This document shows positions 26,679 through 36,748 of a DNA stretch of 64,000 nucleotides, piece after piece. The DNA is taken from positions 310,001 to 374,000 of the forward strand of contig JANQAK010000004.1 of the NCBI GenBank assembly GCA_024707075.1, in the 5' to 3' direction. A program made the position numbers and the translations under genes. The notes below the pieces were generated by a model. The model was not told the origin of the DNA, did no database searches, and worked only from the letters and a program-made list of their open reading frames with translations. The number at the start of each line of letters is the position of its first letter. Within the stretch, counting starts at the first letter, position 1. This DNA comes from Afipia sp. Lineage in GTDB: Bacteria; Pseudomonadota; Alphaproteobacteria; Rhizobiales; Xanthobacteraceae.

Positions 26679-29470
26679 TATCCGCGTGCTTTACCGGCGC
26701 TCTTCTTTTCCGCGACCTTGGTGATCTTGGCAGCGGCAACTTTCGACGCCTTGGCCTTGGCGGCGTCCTTCAGCGAGACGGGCTCGGCCGTAGCCTTTTT
26801 CGGCGCAGCCTTTTTCGCGACGGGCTTGGCGGCTTTTTTCTTGGCAGCCGGCTTCTTCGCGGACGTCTCGATTTCGGCCGCGCCGTTCGCGTCAGCCGGC
26901 TTGGCAGCCTTCTTCGCGGTCTTCGTTGTCGTCTTTTTGGCGCCGCGCTTCGGCTTGCCGCCGCCCTTGGTTGCGCGTTCCTCGATCAGGGCGATGGCTT
27001 CCGCAAGCGTGATGGTCTCCGGCGTCTTGTCGCTCGGGATCGTTGCGTTGATGCCGTCGATGGTGACATAGGCGCCGTAACGGCCGGTCTTCACCATGAT
27101 GGTGCCGCCGCGAGCCGGATATTCGCCGACAGGCTTGCCGGGGTCCGCGCCGAAACGGCGGCTCGGGCCTTTCAGAATCTTTTTCCGCAATCAGCGTCAC
27201 CGCGCGATTGAGGCCGACGTTGTAGACGTCGTCGCCGGCTTCGAGGCTCGCATAGGTCTTGCCGTGACGCACGAACGGACCGAACCTGCCGATGCCGGCG
27301 GTGATCACTTCGCCATCTTCCGGATGCGGTCCGATATCGCGCGGCAGCGAGAGCAGCTTCAGCGCAAGTTCGAGTTCAACGTCTGCGGGTGACATGTTCT
27401 TCGGAATGCCCGCACGCTTTGGCTTCTCGCCCTCGCCGTAATCCTTGGCGTCGCCGAGCTGGATGTAGGGACCGAACCGTCCGGCCTTGACCATGACTTC
27501 GAGGCCCGACACCGGATCCTTGCCAAGCGGCCGGTCGCTCGCACCACTTGAGGAGGCGAGAGGGCGGGTGTAGCGGCACTCGGGATAGTTCGAGCAGCCG
27601 ACGAACGCGCCGAACTTGCCGGCCTTGAGGTTCAGTTTGCCGGTGCCACAACTCGGGCACTGCCGCGGATCGCCGCCATCGGCGCGCGGCTCGTAGATGT
27701 GCTCGCCGAGCATCGCGTCGAGCACGTCGAGCACTTCGGTGACGCGCACATCCTTGATGTCGTTGACGGCGCCGATGAAGTCCTTCCAGAAATCGGCCAG
27801 CACCTGCTTCCACGAGATTTCATTGTTCGAAATCTTGTCGAGCTTTTCTTCCAGGTCGGCGGTGAAGTCGAATTCGACGTAACGCGAGAAGTAATTCTCG
27901 AGGAAGGCCACGACAACGCGGCCCTTGTCCTCGCCGTGCAGGCGCTTCTTCTCGAGCTTCACATAGCCGCGATCCTTCAGCACTTGCAGGATTGACGCAT
28001 AGGTCGAAGGCCGGCCGATGCCGAGTTCTTCCATGCGCTTGACCAGCGAGGCTTCCGAGAAGCGCGGCGGCGGCTCGGTGAAATGCTGGGTGACGCTGAG
28101 GCTTTCGCGCTTGAGGTTTTCGCCCTGATTGATCACGGGCAGGCGCTTGCTGTCCTCGTCCTCGGGATCGTCGTCGCGGCCTTCCTGATAGACCGCGAGA
28201 AAGCCATCGAACTTCACCACCTGACCGGTGGCGCGCAATTCGAGCAGGCGCGCGCCGGCCTTGGCCGCGATGTCGACGGTGGTGCGTTCCATCTCGGCGG
28301 ATTCCATCTGGCTTGCGACGGTGCGCATCCAGATCAATTCATAAAGCCGGGCCTGATCGTTATCGAGCCTGGCTTTCAGCGAGGCCGGGCGCCGCGACAG
28401 GTCGGTCGGGCGGATGGCTTCGTGCGCTTCCTGCGCGTTCTTGGCTTTTGAGGTGTACTGGCGCGGCGCATCCGGCACATAGGCGTTGCCGTAGTCCTCG
28501 CCGATCACCTTGCGGGCCTGCGTGATGGCCGAAGGATCGATCTGCACGCCGTCGGTACGCATATAAGTAATGAGACCGGTGGTTTCGCCGCCGATGTCGA
28601 TACCTTCATAGAGACGCTGCGCGATGCGCATGGTGTGCGCCGGCGCAAAGCCCAGCTTGCGGCTGGCTTCCTGTTGCAGCGTTGAAGTCGTGAATGGCGA
28701 CTGCGGATTGCGGCGCGCGGGCTTGGCTTCCACCGTGGTGACGGTGAAGGTGGCGGACTCGATCGCCTTCTTGAAATCCTCGGCTTCCGCGCTGCTGCCG
28801 ATGTCGAGGCGCTGGATCTTCTTGCCGTCGGCGCCGACGAGGCGTGCCTCGAAGCTCTCGCCGCGGGGCGTCGCCAGCGTGGTGAGCAGCGACCAGTATT
28901 CGCGTGGAACGAATTTCTCGATTTCGAGTTCGCGGTCGCAAACCAGCCGCAAGGCGACCGACTGCACACGGCCGGCGGAACGCGCACCCGGCAGTTTGCG
29001 CCAGAGCACGGGGAGAGGGTGAAGCCGACCAGATAATCCAGCGCGCGGCGCGCCAGATAGGCGTCGACCAGCGCGCCGTCGATCTGGCGCGGATTCTTCA
29101 TGGCCTCGGTGACGGCCTGCTTGGTAATGGCGTTGAAGACGACGCGCTCGATCTTCTGATCCTTGAGCGCGCGCTTTTCCTTCATGATCTCCAGGACGTG
29201 CCAGGAGATGGCTTCACCTTCGCGATCAGGGTCGGTTGCGAGGATCAGCTTGTCGGCGCCCTTGAGCGCCTTGGCAATCTCGTTGAGACGGCCGGCCGCC
29301 TTGGGATCGTTTTCCCAGATCATCTGGAAATTGGCCTCCGGATCGACCGATCCGTTCTTGGCCGGAAGGTCGCGGACATGACCATATGAGGCCAGAACCT
29401 CGTAGGAGGAGCCCAAATACTTGTTGATCGTCTTGGCCTTCGCAGGCGACTCGACAATGACGAGATTCAT
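26678..29470 (-). CDS. topA: DNA topoisomerase I (two compensating frameshifts)
   Basis: TopA relaxes negative supercoils and is normally essential. The TOPRIM domain has VIVESPAKAKTI and ATDPDREGEAISWH; the active-site Tyr is in GLITYMRTDG. A four-Cys zinc motif (CPSCGTGKLNL...CSNYPEC) and further C-terminal repeats follow, then a Lys/Ala-rich tail. Two breaks are present. One base is missing at 29007-29011, where GFTLSP should be followed by VLWRKLPG. One base is extra at 27180-27184, where LIAEK should be followed by ILKGPSRRFGADPG. Together they restore a total of exactly 931 codons. That pattern argues strongly for sequence errors in an intact gene. topA is the first gene of the operon. 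Confidence 0.95.
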
Positions 29471-29717
29471 TTGATTCCAATGGCTTACATGGGATACGCG
29501 GGCCGGAATCGCGAGATTCCTTCAGGCTGGCTTGCCCGATACATGGGTAAAAAGGGGGTCCGCTGTCAAATCGTGACCTGGTGATCGCCGCCCTTCCGAC
29601 GCTCATTTTCACGTTATGGTTGCATCGCATGGATACTTTTGATTGTACAATTTTTACGTGTATTATTAAAAAATACGTCTTTAGCGATTGATTCTCGCCT
29701 TGGAAGGGTTTGCGTGG

Positions 29718-29936
29718 ATGGCCGCACGCGAAAGCCGCAGCGATTTCCTGCAAACCAATAATGCTGCCACCGATGGCGGTCCCGCCGAGGCGGCGAGCTT
29801 CATTTCCGGAGCGGTGGCGGAGTTGTCCCAGCTTGCCAAGCGGCACCGGCTCGACTTGCTTGGCTACCTGCTCGATATGGCCCAGCTTGAGGCCGATGAA
29901 ATCGCGCGGCGTGAACCGACGCCGGGCAAGTTTTAG
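29718..29936 (+). CDS. Small hypothetical protein
   Basis: The 72-residue product (MAARESRSDFLQTNNAATDG at the start, helical HRLDLLGYLLDMAQLEADEI near the end) has no membrane segment or signal peptide. I recognise it only as the kind of short conserved helical protein seen in Bradyrhizobium relatives; its function is unknown. The ATG at 29718 has GGAAGGG about 10 bases upstream, better than the start at 29688. It is divergent from topA and ends 6 bases before the convergent HxlR gene. Confidence 0.6.
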   Translation: MAARESRSDFLQTNNAATDGGPAEAASFISGAVAELSQLAKRHRLDLLGYLLDMAQLEADEIARREPTPGKF

Positions 29937-29942
29937 CTGCTA

Positions 29943-30398
29943 TTATGGGGCCGATGCAGGGATCGCCACTTTGGTGTCCGCCTGATTGAGCAGGCGGCCA
30001 TCCTGTGCCCGGATCTCCAGTTTGCGCAGTGGCAGGCCGTCTTTCCGGTCCACCAGCGGCGTGAAATTCTCGCCGGGCTGGATCACGAATTCCTCCCCCC
30101 CCCATTGCCGTAGCGCCACCAGCACCGGGAACAGGCCGCGGGCCTTCGCGGTCGGCACATAGTCCTGATAAGCGCCGCCATCCGCCGCCGGCTTCATTTC
30201 AAGAATGCCTTCCGTGACCAGCGTCCGCAGCCGGACGGTTAGGATGTTTTTAGCCACCCCGAGATTTTTCTGGAACTGGCTGAAGCGCCGCGTGCCGATC
30301 AGCGCATCGCGCACGATCAGGAGCGACCACCAGTCGCCGATGACGTCCAGCGACCGTGCGATAGGGCACATATCACCCTGAAGACTCTTGCGTTTCAC
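29943..30398 (-). CDS. HxlR/MarR-like winged-helix transcriptional regulator
   Basis: HxlR-type regulators are dimeric winged-helix DNA-binding proteins, often responsive to reactive electrophiles or aldehydes. The 151-residue product has the family start CPIARSLDVIGDWWSLLIVR, then RFSQFQKNLGVAKNILTVRL (recognition helix) and LVTEGILEM. The conserved Cys at position 11 (DMCPIA) is where several members sense oxidants. The C-terminal extension of about 40 residues is unusual. The gene contains a run of nine G on its coding strand (30095-30103), encoding W-G-G-E. It is divergent from the SDR gene at 30502, with two similar palindromes between them. Confidence 0.88.
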   Translation of the reverse strand: MKRKSLQGDMCPIARSLDVIGDWWSLLIVRDALIGTRRFSQFQKNLGVAKNILTVRLRTLVTEGILEMKPAADGGAYQDYVPTAKARGLFPVLVALRQWGGEEFVIQPGENFTPLVDRKDGLPLRKLEIRAQDGRLLNQADTKVAIPASAP

Positions 30399-30425
30399 GA
30401 CCCGGCCTCCGTTCGCGAATTTGTA

Positions 30426-30440
30426 GTTGCATTATAGAAC
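30426..30440. promoter_or_regulatory. Candidate HxlR operator, copy 1
   Basis: GTTGCATTATAGAAC is an imperfect palindrome (GTT...AAC, extended outward as TAGTT...AACTA). It matches a second copy at 30465-30479 at 12 of 15 positions. It lies in the short gap between the divergent HxlR and SDR genes, where such regulators usually bind. Confidence 0.55.
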
Positions 30441-30464
30441 TAGAAACGGTACCGATCAAGTTGA

Positions 30465-30479
30465 GTTTCATTATTAAAC
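30465..30479. promoter_or_regulatory. Candidate HxlR operator, copy 2
   Basis: GTTTCATTATTAAAC is a clean palindrome (GTTT-N7-AAAC) related to copy 1 and placed 39 bases from it (about four helical turns, so on the same face of the DNA). It lies 22 bases before the SDR start codon. Confidence 0.55.
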
Positions 30480-30501
30480 CAATTCAGAATCGGAGAGTTT
30501 C

Positions 30502-31272
30502 ATGAGGTTGAAGGACAAGACGGCGCTTATTACCGGCGGCAACAGCGGCATCGGGCTGGCGACCGCCAAGCTGTTTGTGGCTGAGGGTGCGCGCGTCGTG
30601 ATCACGGGCCGGGATCAGGCCAAGCTCGACGCGGCGGTCAAGGAATTGGGAGCGAACGGTTTCGGTGTCAAAGCCGACGCCGGTGATGTAGCGGCGCTGG
30701 AGCAGGCCTTTCAACAGGCGGAAGCAAAATTCGGCAAGCTCGACATTGTGTTTGCGAATGCCGGTATCGCCGGTAACACGCCGCTTGGCGGAACCACGCT
30801 TGCGGCGTTTGAGAGTGTCATCAAGACCAATCTCACTGGCGTATTCTTCACGGTGCAGGCGGCGGTGCCGCATCTCAATGACAACGCGTCGATCGTTCTC
30901 AACGGCTCCGTCATCTCGGTGCTCGGCAATCCCGGTTACTCGGCTTACGCGGCGACCAAGGCCGGCGTTCGCGCGATGGCGCGCGTGATGGCATCTGAAC
31001 TGTCGCCGCGTGGCATCCGCGTCAACGTCGTGTCACCGGGCGGCACGCGTACGCCGATCTGGGGGCCCGGCATCGCGACGCCGGAAGCGGAAAAGGTGCT
31101 TGAGGCGCGCATCTCGCGCGCGACTCCGCTGGGCCGGATGGGAGAAGTCGCTCACATCGCCAAGACCGTGCTCTTCCTTGCATCCGATGACGCAGCGCAT
31201 GTGCAGGGACAGGAAATCTTCATCGACGGCGGCGCGACCGCATCTCCCGCCGGTGCGCCAATCTATCGGTGA
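30502..31272 (+). CDS. SDR family NAD(P)-dependent oxidoreductase
   Basis: This classical short-chain dehydrogenase has 256 residues. It has the cofactor motif TGGNSGIGLATAK (TGxxxGxG), the NAG-type block VFANAGIAG, the catalytic Ser in VLNGSVISVLG and the catalytic Tyr-Lys pair in YSAYAATKAGVRA. The end FIDGGATASPAG is typical of the family. The Arg in ITGRDQAK suggests NADP preference. The ATG follows GGAGAGTTTC. It is divergent from an HxlR gene, a common regulator-SDR pairing that suggests induction by a small electrophile or quinone. It ends one base before the convergent dprA stop. Confidence 0.92.
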   Translation: MRLKDKTALITGGNSGIGLATAKLFVAEGARVVITGRDQAKLDAAVKELGANGFGVKADAGDVAALEQAFQQAEAKFGKLDIVFANAGIAGNTPLGGTTLAAFESVIKTNLTGVFFTVQAAVPHLNDNASIVLNGSVISVLGNPGYSAYAATKAGVRAMARVMASELSPRGIRVNVVSPGGTRTPIWGPGIATPEAEKVLEARISRATPLGRMGEVAHIAKTVLFLASDDAAHVQGQEIFIDGGATASPAGAPIYR

Positions 31273-31273
31273 C

Positions 31274-32398
31274 CTAAAGAAGCGACACCAGTCCGCCGCC
31301 GTGGCGCTCCAGCCGTCCTGCCAGTTCAAGTTCGAGCAGGACGGTGCGCACGACGGCGGGCGAGACATCCGTCATGCGGATAAGATCGTCGATGCCGACC
31401 GGCGAGGGGCCAAGCAGGTTGACGATGCGTGCGCGGTCGCTCGCGTGAGGCTCGTCATCCACTGGCCGTGGCTCGTCGGATTCGCCCATCGGCAGTTCAA
31501 CCGGCCTGCCCATGATCGGGCCGACGGCGTTGATGATGTCGGCGGCTTCGGTCACCAGCGTGGCGCCTTGCTTGATGAGATCGTTGGTGCCGGCGGCGCG
31601 CGGATCGAGCGGCGAGCCGGGCACGGCGAAGACCTCGCGGCCCTGTTCGTTGGCGAAGCGAGCGGTGATCAGCGAGCCGGAGCGGTGCGCGGCTTCCACG
31701 ATGACGACGCCAAGCGCGACGCCTGAGATCAGCCGGTTGCGCCGGGGAAAATCCCGTGCGCGCGGGCCGTGGCCGAGCGGCATTTCGGAAATCGCCCCGC
31801 CGCCCTGTTCGATAATTTCGAGCAATAAATCCTCGTGTTCCGGTGGATAGATCTTGTCATGACCGCCCGCGAGCACCGCGACGGTGCCGCTCTGGAGTGC
31901 GACGCGATGCGCGGCCTGATCGATGCCGCGTGCCAGACCGGACGCGATGACAAAACCTGCGTCGCCGAGATCGCGCGACAATGTCTGCGCGAATTTCAAT
32001 CCAGCGCCTGACGCGTTGCGCGAGCCGACGATGCCGATCATCGGCCGCATCTCGACATCGGTTGCGCCGCGCACCCCGAGCAGCGGCGGGGCGTCGTCGA
32101 TCAGCGCAAGGCGCGGTGGGTAGCCGGTTTCACCGGGCGAGAGCAAAGCAATACCCATTCGTGCGCTCTGCGCGATCTCGCGCTCGGCGTCGGCCTGCGC
32201 GCAGATGCGTCCCGCTTTTGACGCCCCGCCGCGCCTCGCCAGATCGGGCAGGCATTCGAGCGCCTCGCGCGCGCTGCCGAAATGATTGATGAGAGAGCGG
32301 AAGGTGCGCGGCCCGACATTGTCGGAACGGATCAGCCGCAGCCAGTCGATGCGCTGCGCGTCGGTCAGTCTGGTCGTGGCTGAGGTTTTGATGTCCAC
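31274..32398 (-). CDS. dprA: DNA processing protein DprA
   Basis: DprA binds incoming single-stranded DNA and loads RecA during transformation. The 374-residue product has an N-terminal SAM-like region and the Rossmann core with [18 protein letters not shown] and [15 protein letters not shown]. The block [15 protein letters not shown] and a C-terminal winged-helix DML1-like domain ending near HGGGLVSLL follow. Length is normal for alphaproteobacteria. plsY lies 65 bases upstream on the same strand. In related genomes topA often follows directly; here an HxlR/SDR segment intervenes. Confidence 0.93.
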   Translation of the reverse strand: MDIKTSATTRLTDAQRIDWLRLIRSDNVGPRTFRSLINHFGSAREALECLPDLARRGGASKAGRICAQADAEREIAQSARMGIALLSPGETGYPPRLALIDDAPPLLGVRGATDVEMRPMIGIVGSRNASGAGLKFAQTLSRDLGDAGFVIASGLARGIDQAAHRVALQSGTVAVLAGGHDKIYPPEHEDLLLEIIEQGGGAISEMPLGHGPRARDFPRRNRLISGVALGVVIVEAAHRSGSLITARFANEQGREVFAVPGSPLDPRAAGTNDLIKQGATLVTEAADIINAVGPIMGRPVELPMGESDEPRPVDDEPHASDRARIVNLLGPSPVGIDDLIRMTDVSPAVVRTVLLELELAGRLERHGGGLVSLL

Positions 32399-32463
32399 GC
32401 GGCCCCCGTGGGGCGAGAGTGTTGCGCAACTTTAAGGAGCGGACAATCCGGTGGCGAAAGGAA

Positions 32464-33054
32464 TTACCCCTTCTTCCCGATCTTCCCTTCGGTCCCGTCC
32501 ATCAGCCGCTTGATGTTGGCGCGGTGCATGATCCACAGCACGGCCGACAGCAACGCGAACACTGCGGCGAGGGTCTGGTGCTGTGACCAGAACAGCATCA
32601 GCGGAATCACGGCGCTGGCGACCAGCGCCGCCAGCGACGAATAGCGGAAGATCAGCGCCACGGCGATCCAGATCGCGCAGAACGCCAGCGCCGCGGGCCA
32701 GAACAGGCCAAGCAGGATGCCGATGTAGGTGGCGACGCCCTTGCCGCCCTTGAATTTCAGCCAGACCGGAAACAGGTGCCCGACAAAAGCGCCGATGCCG
32801 GCGACGATCGCGGCGTCAGGTCCGCCGAAATATCCCGCGACGATAACGGCCAAAGTGCCCTTCAGCATGTCGCCGAGCAGGGTGGCGGCGGCAAGGCCCT
32901 TGTTGCCGGTGCGCAGCACGTTGGTCGCGCCGATATTGCCGGAGCCGATGGAGCGCAGGTCGTCCGTGCCGGCCAGCCGTGTGAGGATCAGGCCGAACGG
33001 CACCGAGCCGCACAGATAGCCGAAGACGAGAGCGCCAAGAAGAATGCCGATCAT
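32464..33054 (-). CDS. plsY: Acyl-phosphate:glycerol-3-phosphate acyltransferase PlsY
   Basis: PlsY transfers an acyl group from acyl phosphate to glycerol 3-phosphate, the first step of phospholipid synthesis. The 196-residue inner-membrane product has about five membrane helices. Its three catalytic motifs are [27 protein letters not shown] (phosphate loop) and [13 protein letters not shown]. It lies between pyrC and dprA on the same strand, a conserved neighbourhood. Length is normal. Confidence 0.95.
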   Translation of the reverse strand: MIGILLGALVFGYLCGSVPFGLILTRLAGTDDLRSIGSGNIGATNVLRTGNKGLAAATLLGDMLKGTLAVIVAGYFGGPDAAIVAGIGAFVGHLFPVWLKFKGGKGVATYIGILLGLFWPAALAFCAIWIAVALIFRYSSLAALVASAVIPLMLFWSQHQTLAAVFALLSAVLWIMHRANIKRLMDGTEGKIGKKG

Positions 33055-33176
33055 GTCTCATCACCTGTCTTCAAAACGCGCGACGTGATACAAAACCGAC
33101 ATCTCGAGTCAGGCCCGAGGGCAGGCTAATCGCGCTTATTCAGATGCGTGACCTAGCACGAAATCGCTAACCGCGC

Positions 33177-34496
33177 TCAGACATGTTCATAGACGGTACG
33201 TCCGCCGACGATGGTACGTGCCACGCGGCCGGTGAACCGCGCCTCGTCGAACGGCGTGTTCTTGCATTGAGATTTCAGGTCCGCCGGATCGAGCACCCAA
33301 GGCGTATCCAGATCAATGACAATGACGTCGGCGGGCGATCCGGGCCGCAGCGAACCGCCGGGCAGGCCGAGCAGTTCGGCGGGGCGGGTGGACATGGCGC
33401 GGATCAGGGTCTTGAGTTCGACCTCGCCGGCGTGAACCAGACGCAGTCCCGCCGACAGCATGGTCTCGAGGCCGATCGCGCCTGCGGCAGCTTCTGCGAA
33501 GGGCAGGCGTTTCACCTCGACGTCCTGCGGGTTGTGGTCCGACATGATGACGTCGATCAGCCCCGATGCGACGGCGGCGACCAGCGCGAGGCGGTCATCC
33601 TCGGTGCGCAGCGGCGGCGACAGCTTGAGGAAGGTGCGGTAGGGGCCGATGTCGTTTTCGTTCAGCGTCAGGTGATTGATCGAGGCCGATGCCGTCACCT
33701 GAAGGCCGGATTCTTTCGCGCGCTTCAGGATGTCGAGCGAGTCGATGCAGGTGAGGGAGGCTGCGTGATAGCGCCCGCCGGTCAGCGCCACGAGGCGCAT
33801 GTCTCGCTCCAGCACGATGGCTTCGGCGGCGTTGGGAATCCCGAACAGGCCGAGCCGCGAGGCGAATTCGCCTTCGTTCATCACGCCTTCACCCACCAGA
33901 TTCGGATCTTCCGTGTGATGCACGATCAGCGCGTCGAAGTCGCGGGCGTAGGTCAGCGCGCGGCGCATCACCAGCGCGTTCATCACGCTGTTGTCGCCGT
34001 CGGTGAAGGCGACCGCGCCCGCTGCCTTGAGCAGACCGATCTCGGTCATCTCCTCGCCGTTCATGCCCTTGGTCAGTGCGGCCATGGGATGAATATTGAC
34101 GATGGCGGTGTCGCGGGCGCGGCGCAGGATGAAATCCACCGTCGCGGAGTTGTCGATCACCGGACTGGTATCCGGCTGGCAGACGATGGTGGTGATGCCG
34201 CCCGCCGCCGCGGCGAGACTCGCCGAGGCAATGGTTTCGCGATGGCCCGCGCCGGGTTCGCCGACGAAGGCGCGCATGTCGATCAGGCCGGGCGCGACCA
34301 CCTTGCCGGCGCAATTAATAATGTCTGTGCCTTCGGGCACGCCGGCTGCGCCGATACCGCGCCGGGCATCGCGGATGGTGCCGTCGGCAATCAGCACGTC
34401 GCCGGGGCCGTCGAGGTCGCGCGACGGATCGATCAGGCGGGCGTTGGCGAGCAGGATGGGGCGGCGGTCTGTCAGCATCTTCAGCACACCCGTCAC
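33177..34496 (-). CDS. pyrC: Dihydroorotase
   Basis: Dihydroorotase closes the pyrimidine ring in UMP synthesis. The 439-residue product is of the type I amidohydrolase kind. In the usual metal-binding block the expected HxH is replaced by [16 protein letters not shown], so this may be the non-catalytic PyrC-like partner of PyrB rather than an active enzyme. Other marks are [14 protein letters not shown] and [16 protein letters not shown]. The start at 34496 overlaps the pyrB stop (ATGA). In many proteobacteria a degenerate dihydroorotase (PyrX/PyrC-prime) is coupled to PyrB, so a second active copy may exist elsewhere. Confidence 0.88.
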   Translation of the reverse strand: MTGVLKMLTDRRPILLANARLIDPSRDLDGPGDVLIADGTIRDARRGIGAAGVPEGTDIINCAGKVVAPGLIDMRAFVGEPGAGHRETIASASLAAAAGGITTIVCQPDTSPVIDNSATVDFILRRARDTAIVNIHPMAALTKGMNGEEMTEIGLLKAAGAVAFTDGDNSVMNALVMRRALTYARDFDALIVHHTEDPNLVGEGVMNEGEFASRLGLFGIPNAAEAIVLERDMRLVALTGGRYHAASLTCIDSLDILKRAKESGLQVTASASINHLTLNENDIGPYRTFLKLSPPLRTEDDRLALVAAVASGLIDVIMSDHNPQDVEVKRLPFAEAAAGAIGLETMLSAGLRLVHAGEVELKTLIRAMSTRPAELLGLPGGSLRPGSPADVIVIDLDTPWVLDPADLKSQCKNTPFDEARFTGRVARTIVGGRTVYEHV

Positions 34497-35446
34497 GCGT
34501 TCGGCAGATTGCGGGCGAGCGCTTCGAGCACCGCCATGCGTACCGCCACTCCCATTTCGACCTGTTCGCGGATCAGCGACTGCGCGCCATCCGCCACGAT
34601 GGAGTCGATTTCGACTCCGCGGTTCATCGGCCCCGGATGCATGACCAGCGCGTCGGGCTTGGCGTAGCCGAGTTTCTTCTGGTCGAGGCCGTAATAATGA
34701 AAGTATTCGGAGCTTGAGGGCACGAACGAGCCGTTCATGCGCTCGCGTTGCAGCCGCAGCATCATCACGATGTCCGCGCCGTCGAGACCTTCGCGCATGT
34801 CGCGCGCAATTTCGACGCCCATGCGCTCGATGCCGGGCGGCAGCAGCGTGGAAGGCGCGACCACGCGGACGCGCGCGCCCATCGCATTCAGGAGGATGAT
34901 GTTAGAGCGCGCGACCCGCGAGTGCAGCACGTCGCCGCAGATCGCCACCAGCAGGCCTTCGAGCCGGCCCTTGTTACGGCGGATGGTGAGCGCGTCGAGC
35001 AGCGCCTGCGTGGGATGCTCGTGCGCGCCGTCGCCGGCGTTGATCACCGAACCGTCGACTTTTTGGGCGAGCAGCTCCACCGCGCCGGACGCATGATGCC
35101 GCACCACCAGAATGTCCGGATGCATGGCGTTCAGCGTCACCGCCGTATCCATCAGGGTCTCGCCCTTGCGGATGGATGAAGAGGCAACCGACATGTTCAT
35201 CACGTCCGCGCCAAGCCGCTTGCCGGCGATCTCGAACGAGGATTGCGTGCGCGTGGACGCCTCGAAGAACAGGTTGACCTGGGTGCGGCCGCGCAGGTTG
35301 CTGCGCTTCTTGTCCACCTGCCGGTTCAGTTCGACGAACTCTTCGGAGAGGTCCAAAAGGCCGCTAATGTCGGCCGCGGAAAGGCCCTCGATTCCCAGCA
35401 AATGCCGGTGTCCGAGGACGAAACTCGATTTCGATGCAGTTGTCAT
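34493..35446 (-). CDS. pyrB: Aspartate carbamoyltransferase catalytic subunit
   Basis: PyrB condenses carbamoyl phosphate and aspartate in pyrimidine synthesis. The 317-residue product has the carbamoyl-phosphate motif [13 protein letters not shown], then [19 protein letters not shown] and the ending [13 protein letters not shown] chose the ATG at 35446 (start [20 protein letters not shown]) because it fits family length; a longer reading to 35563 would add 39 unconserved residues. pyrC overlaps its stop. A divergent VanX-like gene starts 95 bases away. Confidence 0.95.
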   Translation of the reverse strand: MTTASKSSFVLGHRHLLGIEGLSAADISGLLDLSEEFVELNRQVDKKRSNLRGRTQVNLFFEASTRTQSSFEIAGKRLGADVMNMSVASSSIRKGETLMDTAVTLNAMHPDILVVRHHASGAVELLAQKVDGSVINAGDGAHEHPTQALLDALTIRRNKGRLEGLLVAICGDVLHSRVARSNIILLNAMGARVRVVAPSTLLPPGIERMGVEIARDMREGLDGADIVMMLRLQRERMNGSFVPSSSEYFHYYGLDQKKLGYAKPDALVMHPGPMNRGVEIDSIVADGAQSLIREQVEMGVAVRMAVLEALARNLPNA

Positions 35447-35541
35447 TAAAGCAAGAGCTATAGGCAGAGTTGGATGGGGGGGCAAGCCGGATTCGGCTCT
35501 TATGGAGTTTTCCCCCGATGAAGTCCGGGCAGGGTAAATGG

Positions 35542-36306
35542 ATGGGAATGAGAAGCGGAACATTTCGCATTTTTGTCGTCTTGGCCGGTGTCGGCGCTTC
35601 CAGCGGCGCGCTTGCGGCCCAGCCCCTGCCGGCCGATTTTATCTATCTGCGCGATGTCGCTCCAAGCATCATTCAGGACATGCGTTACGCCACGGCGAAC
35701 AACTTCGTCGGCCGTGTGCTGAATGGCTACGAGGCGGGCGAGTGTATCGTCACCCGTACTGTTGGAGCGGCGCTCAAGCGCGTGCAGCGGGACCTCGCGC
35801 CGCGGGGTTTGTCGCTGAAGATGTACGACTGCTATCGTCCGCAGCGCGCGGTGGACGACATGTATGCGTGGGCGCAGGACGGCCGCGAGACGCCGGCGCA
35901 GCGGCGCTACAACCCGAAGATCAGCAAAGCCGACCTGTTTCGCCTTGGCTACATCGCCAGGCATTCGGGACATTCGACCGGCAAGGCGGTGGATCTCACG
36001 CTGGTGCAATTGCCTGCGATGGCGCCGCCGCCATTCGATCCCAGGGCGGATTATGCCGATTGCACCGGGCTACAAAATCTTCGCGCGCCGGACAACAGCG
36101 TCGACATGGGCACCGGCTACGATTGTTCCGATGAGAAGGCGCACTCCGGCTCGAAGGCGGCCACGGCAGAGCAACGCAAATCGCGCAATATCTTGATTTC
36201 AGTCATGGCGAAGCAAGGGTTCGTCAACTACCGGTTGGAATGGTGGCATTTCTCGCTGCCGGGGACAGGTGGCGCTGCCTTCAATTTTCCGGTCAAGAAT
36301 CGATAG
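35542..36306 (+). CDS. VanX-type D-alanyl-D-alanine dipeptidase (M15D)
   Basis: M15D peptidases cleave D-Ala-D-Ala and related dipeptides from peptidoglycan turnover. The product of about 254 residues has a signal peptide (hydrophobic [18 protein letters not shown], probably cut near ALAAQP), so it should be periplasmic. The zinc motif [10 protein letters not shown] fits SxHxxGxAxD. The catalytic Glu and last His ligand are in [23 protein letters not shown] is also typical. I chose the ATG at 35542, with AGGG about 7 bases upstream; 35548 is a close alternative. It is divergent from pyrB and is unlikely to be a vancomycin-resistance gene since no vanHA genes are adjacent. Confidence 0.9.
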   Translation: MGMRSGTFRIFVVLAGVGASSGALAAQPLPADFIYLRDVAPSIIQDMRYATANNFVGRVLNGYEAGECIVTRTVGAALKRVQRDLAPRGLSLKMYDCYRPQRAVDDMYAWAQDGRETPAQRRYNPKISKADLFRLGYIARHSGHSTGKAVDLTLVQLPAMAPPPFDPRADYADCTGLQNLRAPDNSVDMGTGYDCSDEKAHSGSKAATAEQRKSRNILISVMAKQGFVNYRLEWWHFSLPGTGGAAFNFPVKNR

Positions 36307-36401
36307 CGCCGCGTCACTCGAGAGCTTGAATCACCGCTTCGCGGTCATAGCTTTTTGTCAAGCGCACGATGCTGCGCGTCCAACAAGAAAGGGCCTCCAT
36401 C

Positions 36402-36683
36402 ATGAGCAGAGGCGGCATAACAGTCACAGCGGTTCTTCTCGCCATTCTCGCGGCGACGATCTGGTGGGCGTGGCAGGGATGGACTGCGCATTCGGACGTG
36501 CAAATGTCTGTTCATGGTTTTATCGCCATGGGACTCGGCATCTTCTTCTCGCTCTTCTTCGGCTTCGGTCTGATGGCGCTGACATTCTACAGCAGCCGCC
36601 AAGGTTACGACGATCTTCCGCAGGCCAAGGAGAAGCCGACGGAATCGGCCGACAACAAGTCTGCTGCGCACAATATTCCTTGA
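36402..36683 (+). CDS. Small hypothetical membrane protein
   Basis: The 93-residue product has two membrane helices, ITVTAVLLAILAATIWWAW (about residues 6-24) and FIAMGLGIFFSLFFGFGLMA (about 40-60). A hydrophilic C-terminal tail follows, with DDLPQAKEKPTESADNK. I recognise no named family. The ATG at 36402 has GAAAGGG upstream at suitable distance. It lies between the VanX-like gene and aidB on the same strand and reads as a real gene by composition. Confidence 0.65.
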   Translation: MSRGGITVTAVLLAILAATIWWAWQGWTAHSDVQMSVHGFIAMGLGIFFSLFFGFGLMALTFYSSRQGYDDLPQAKEKPTESADNKSAAHNIP

Positions 36684-36748
36684 TCGAAGCCACGTGAAAC
36701 CGGTCGCGTTCCGGTATAGTCTGTTGTTCTCATCTCCGGAAACAACAC

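Noticed and set aside
33183-34667. 494-codon frame antisense to pyrC
   Set aside because: Shadow frame of the pyrC gene with abnormal composition.
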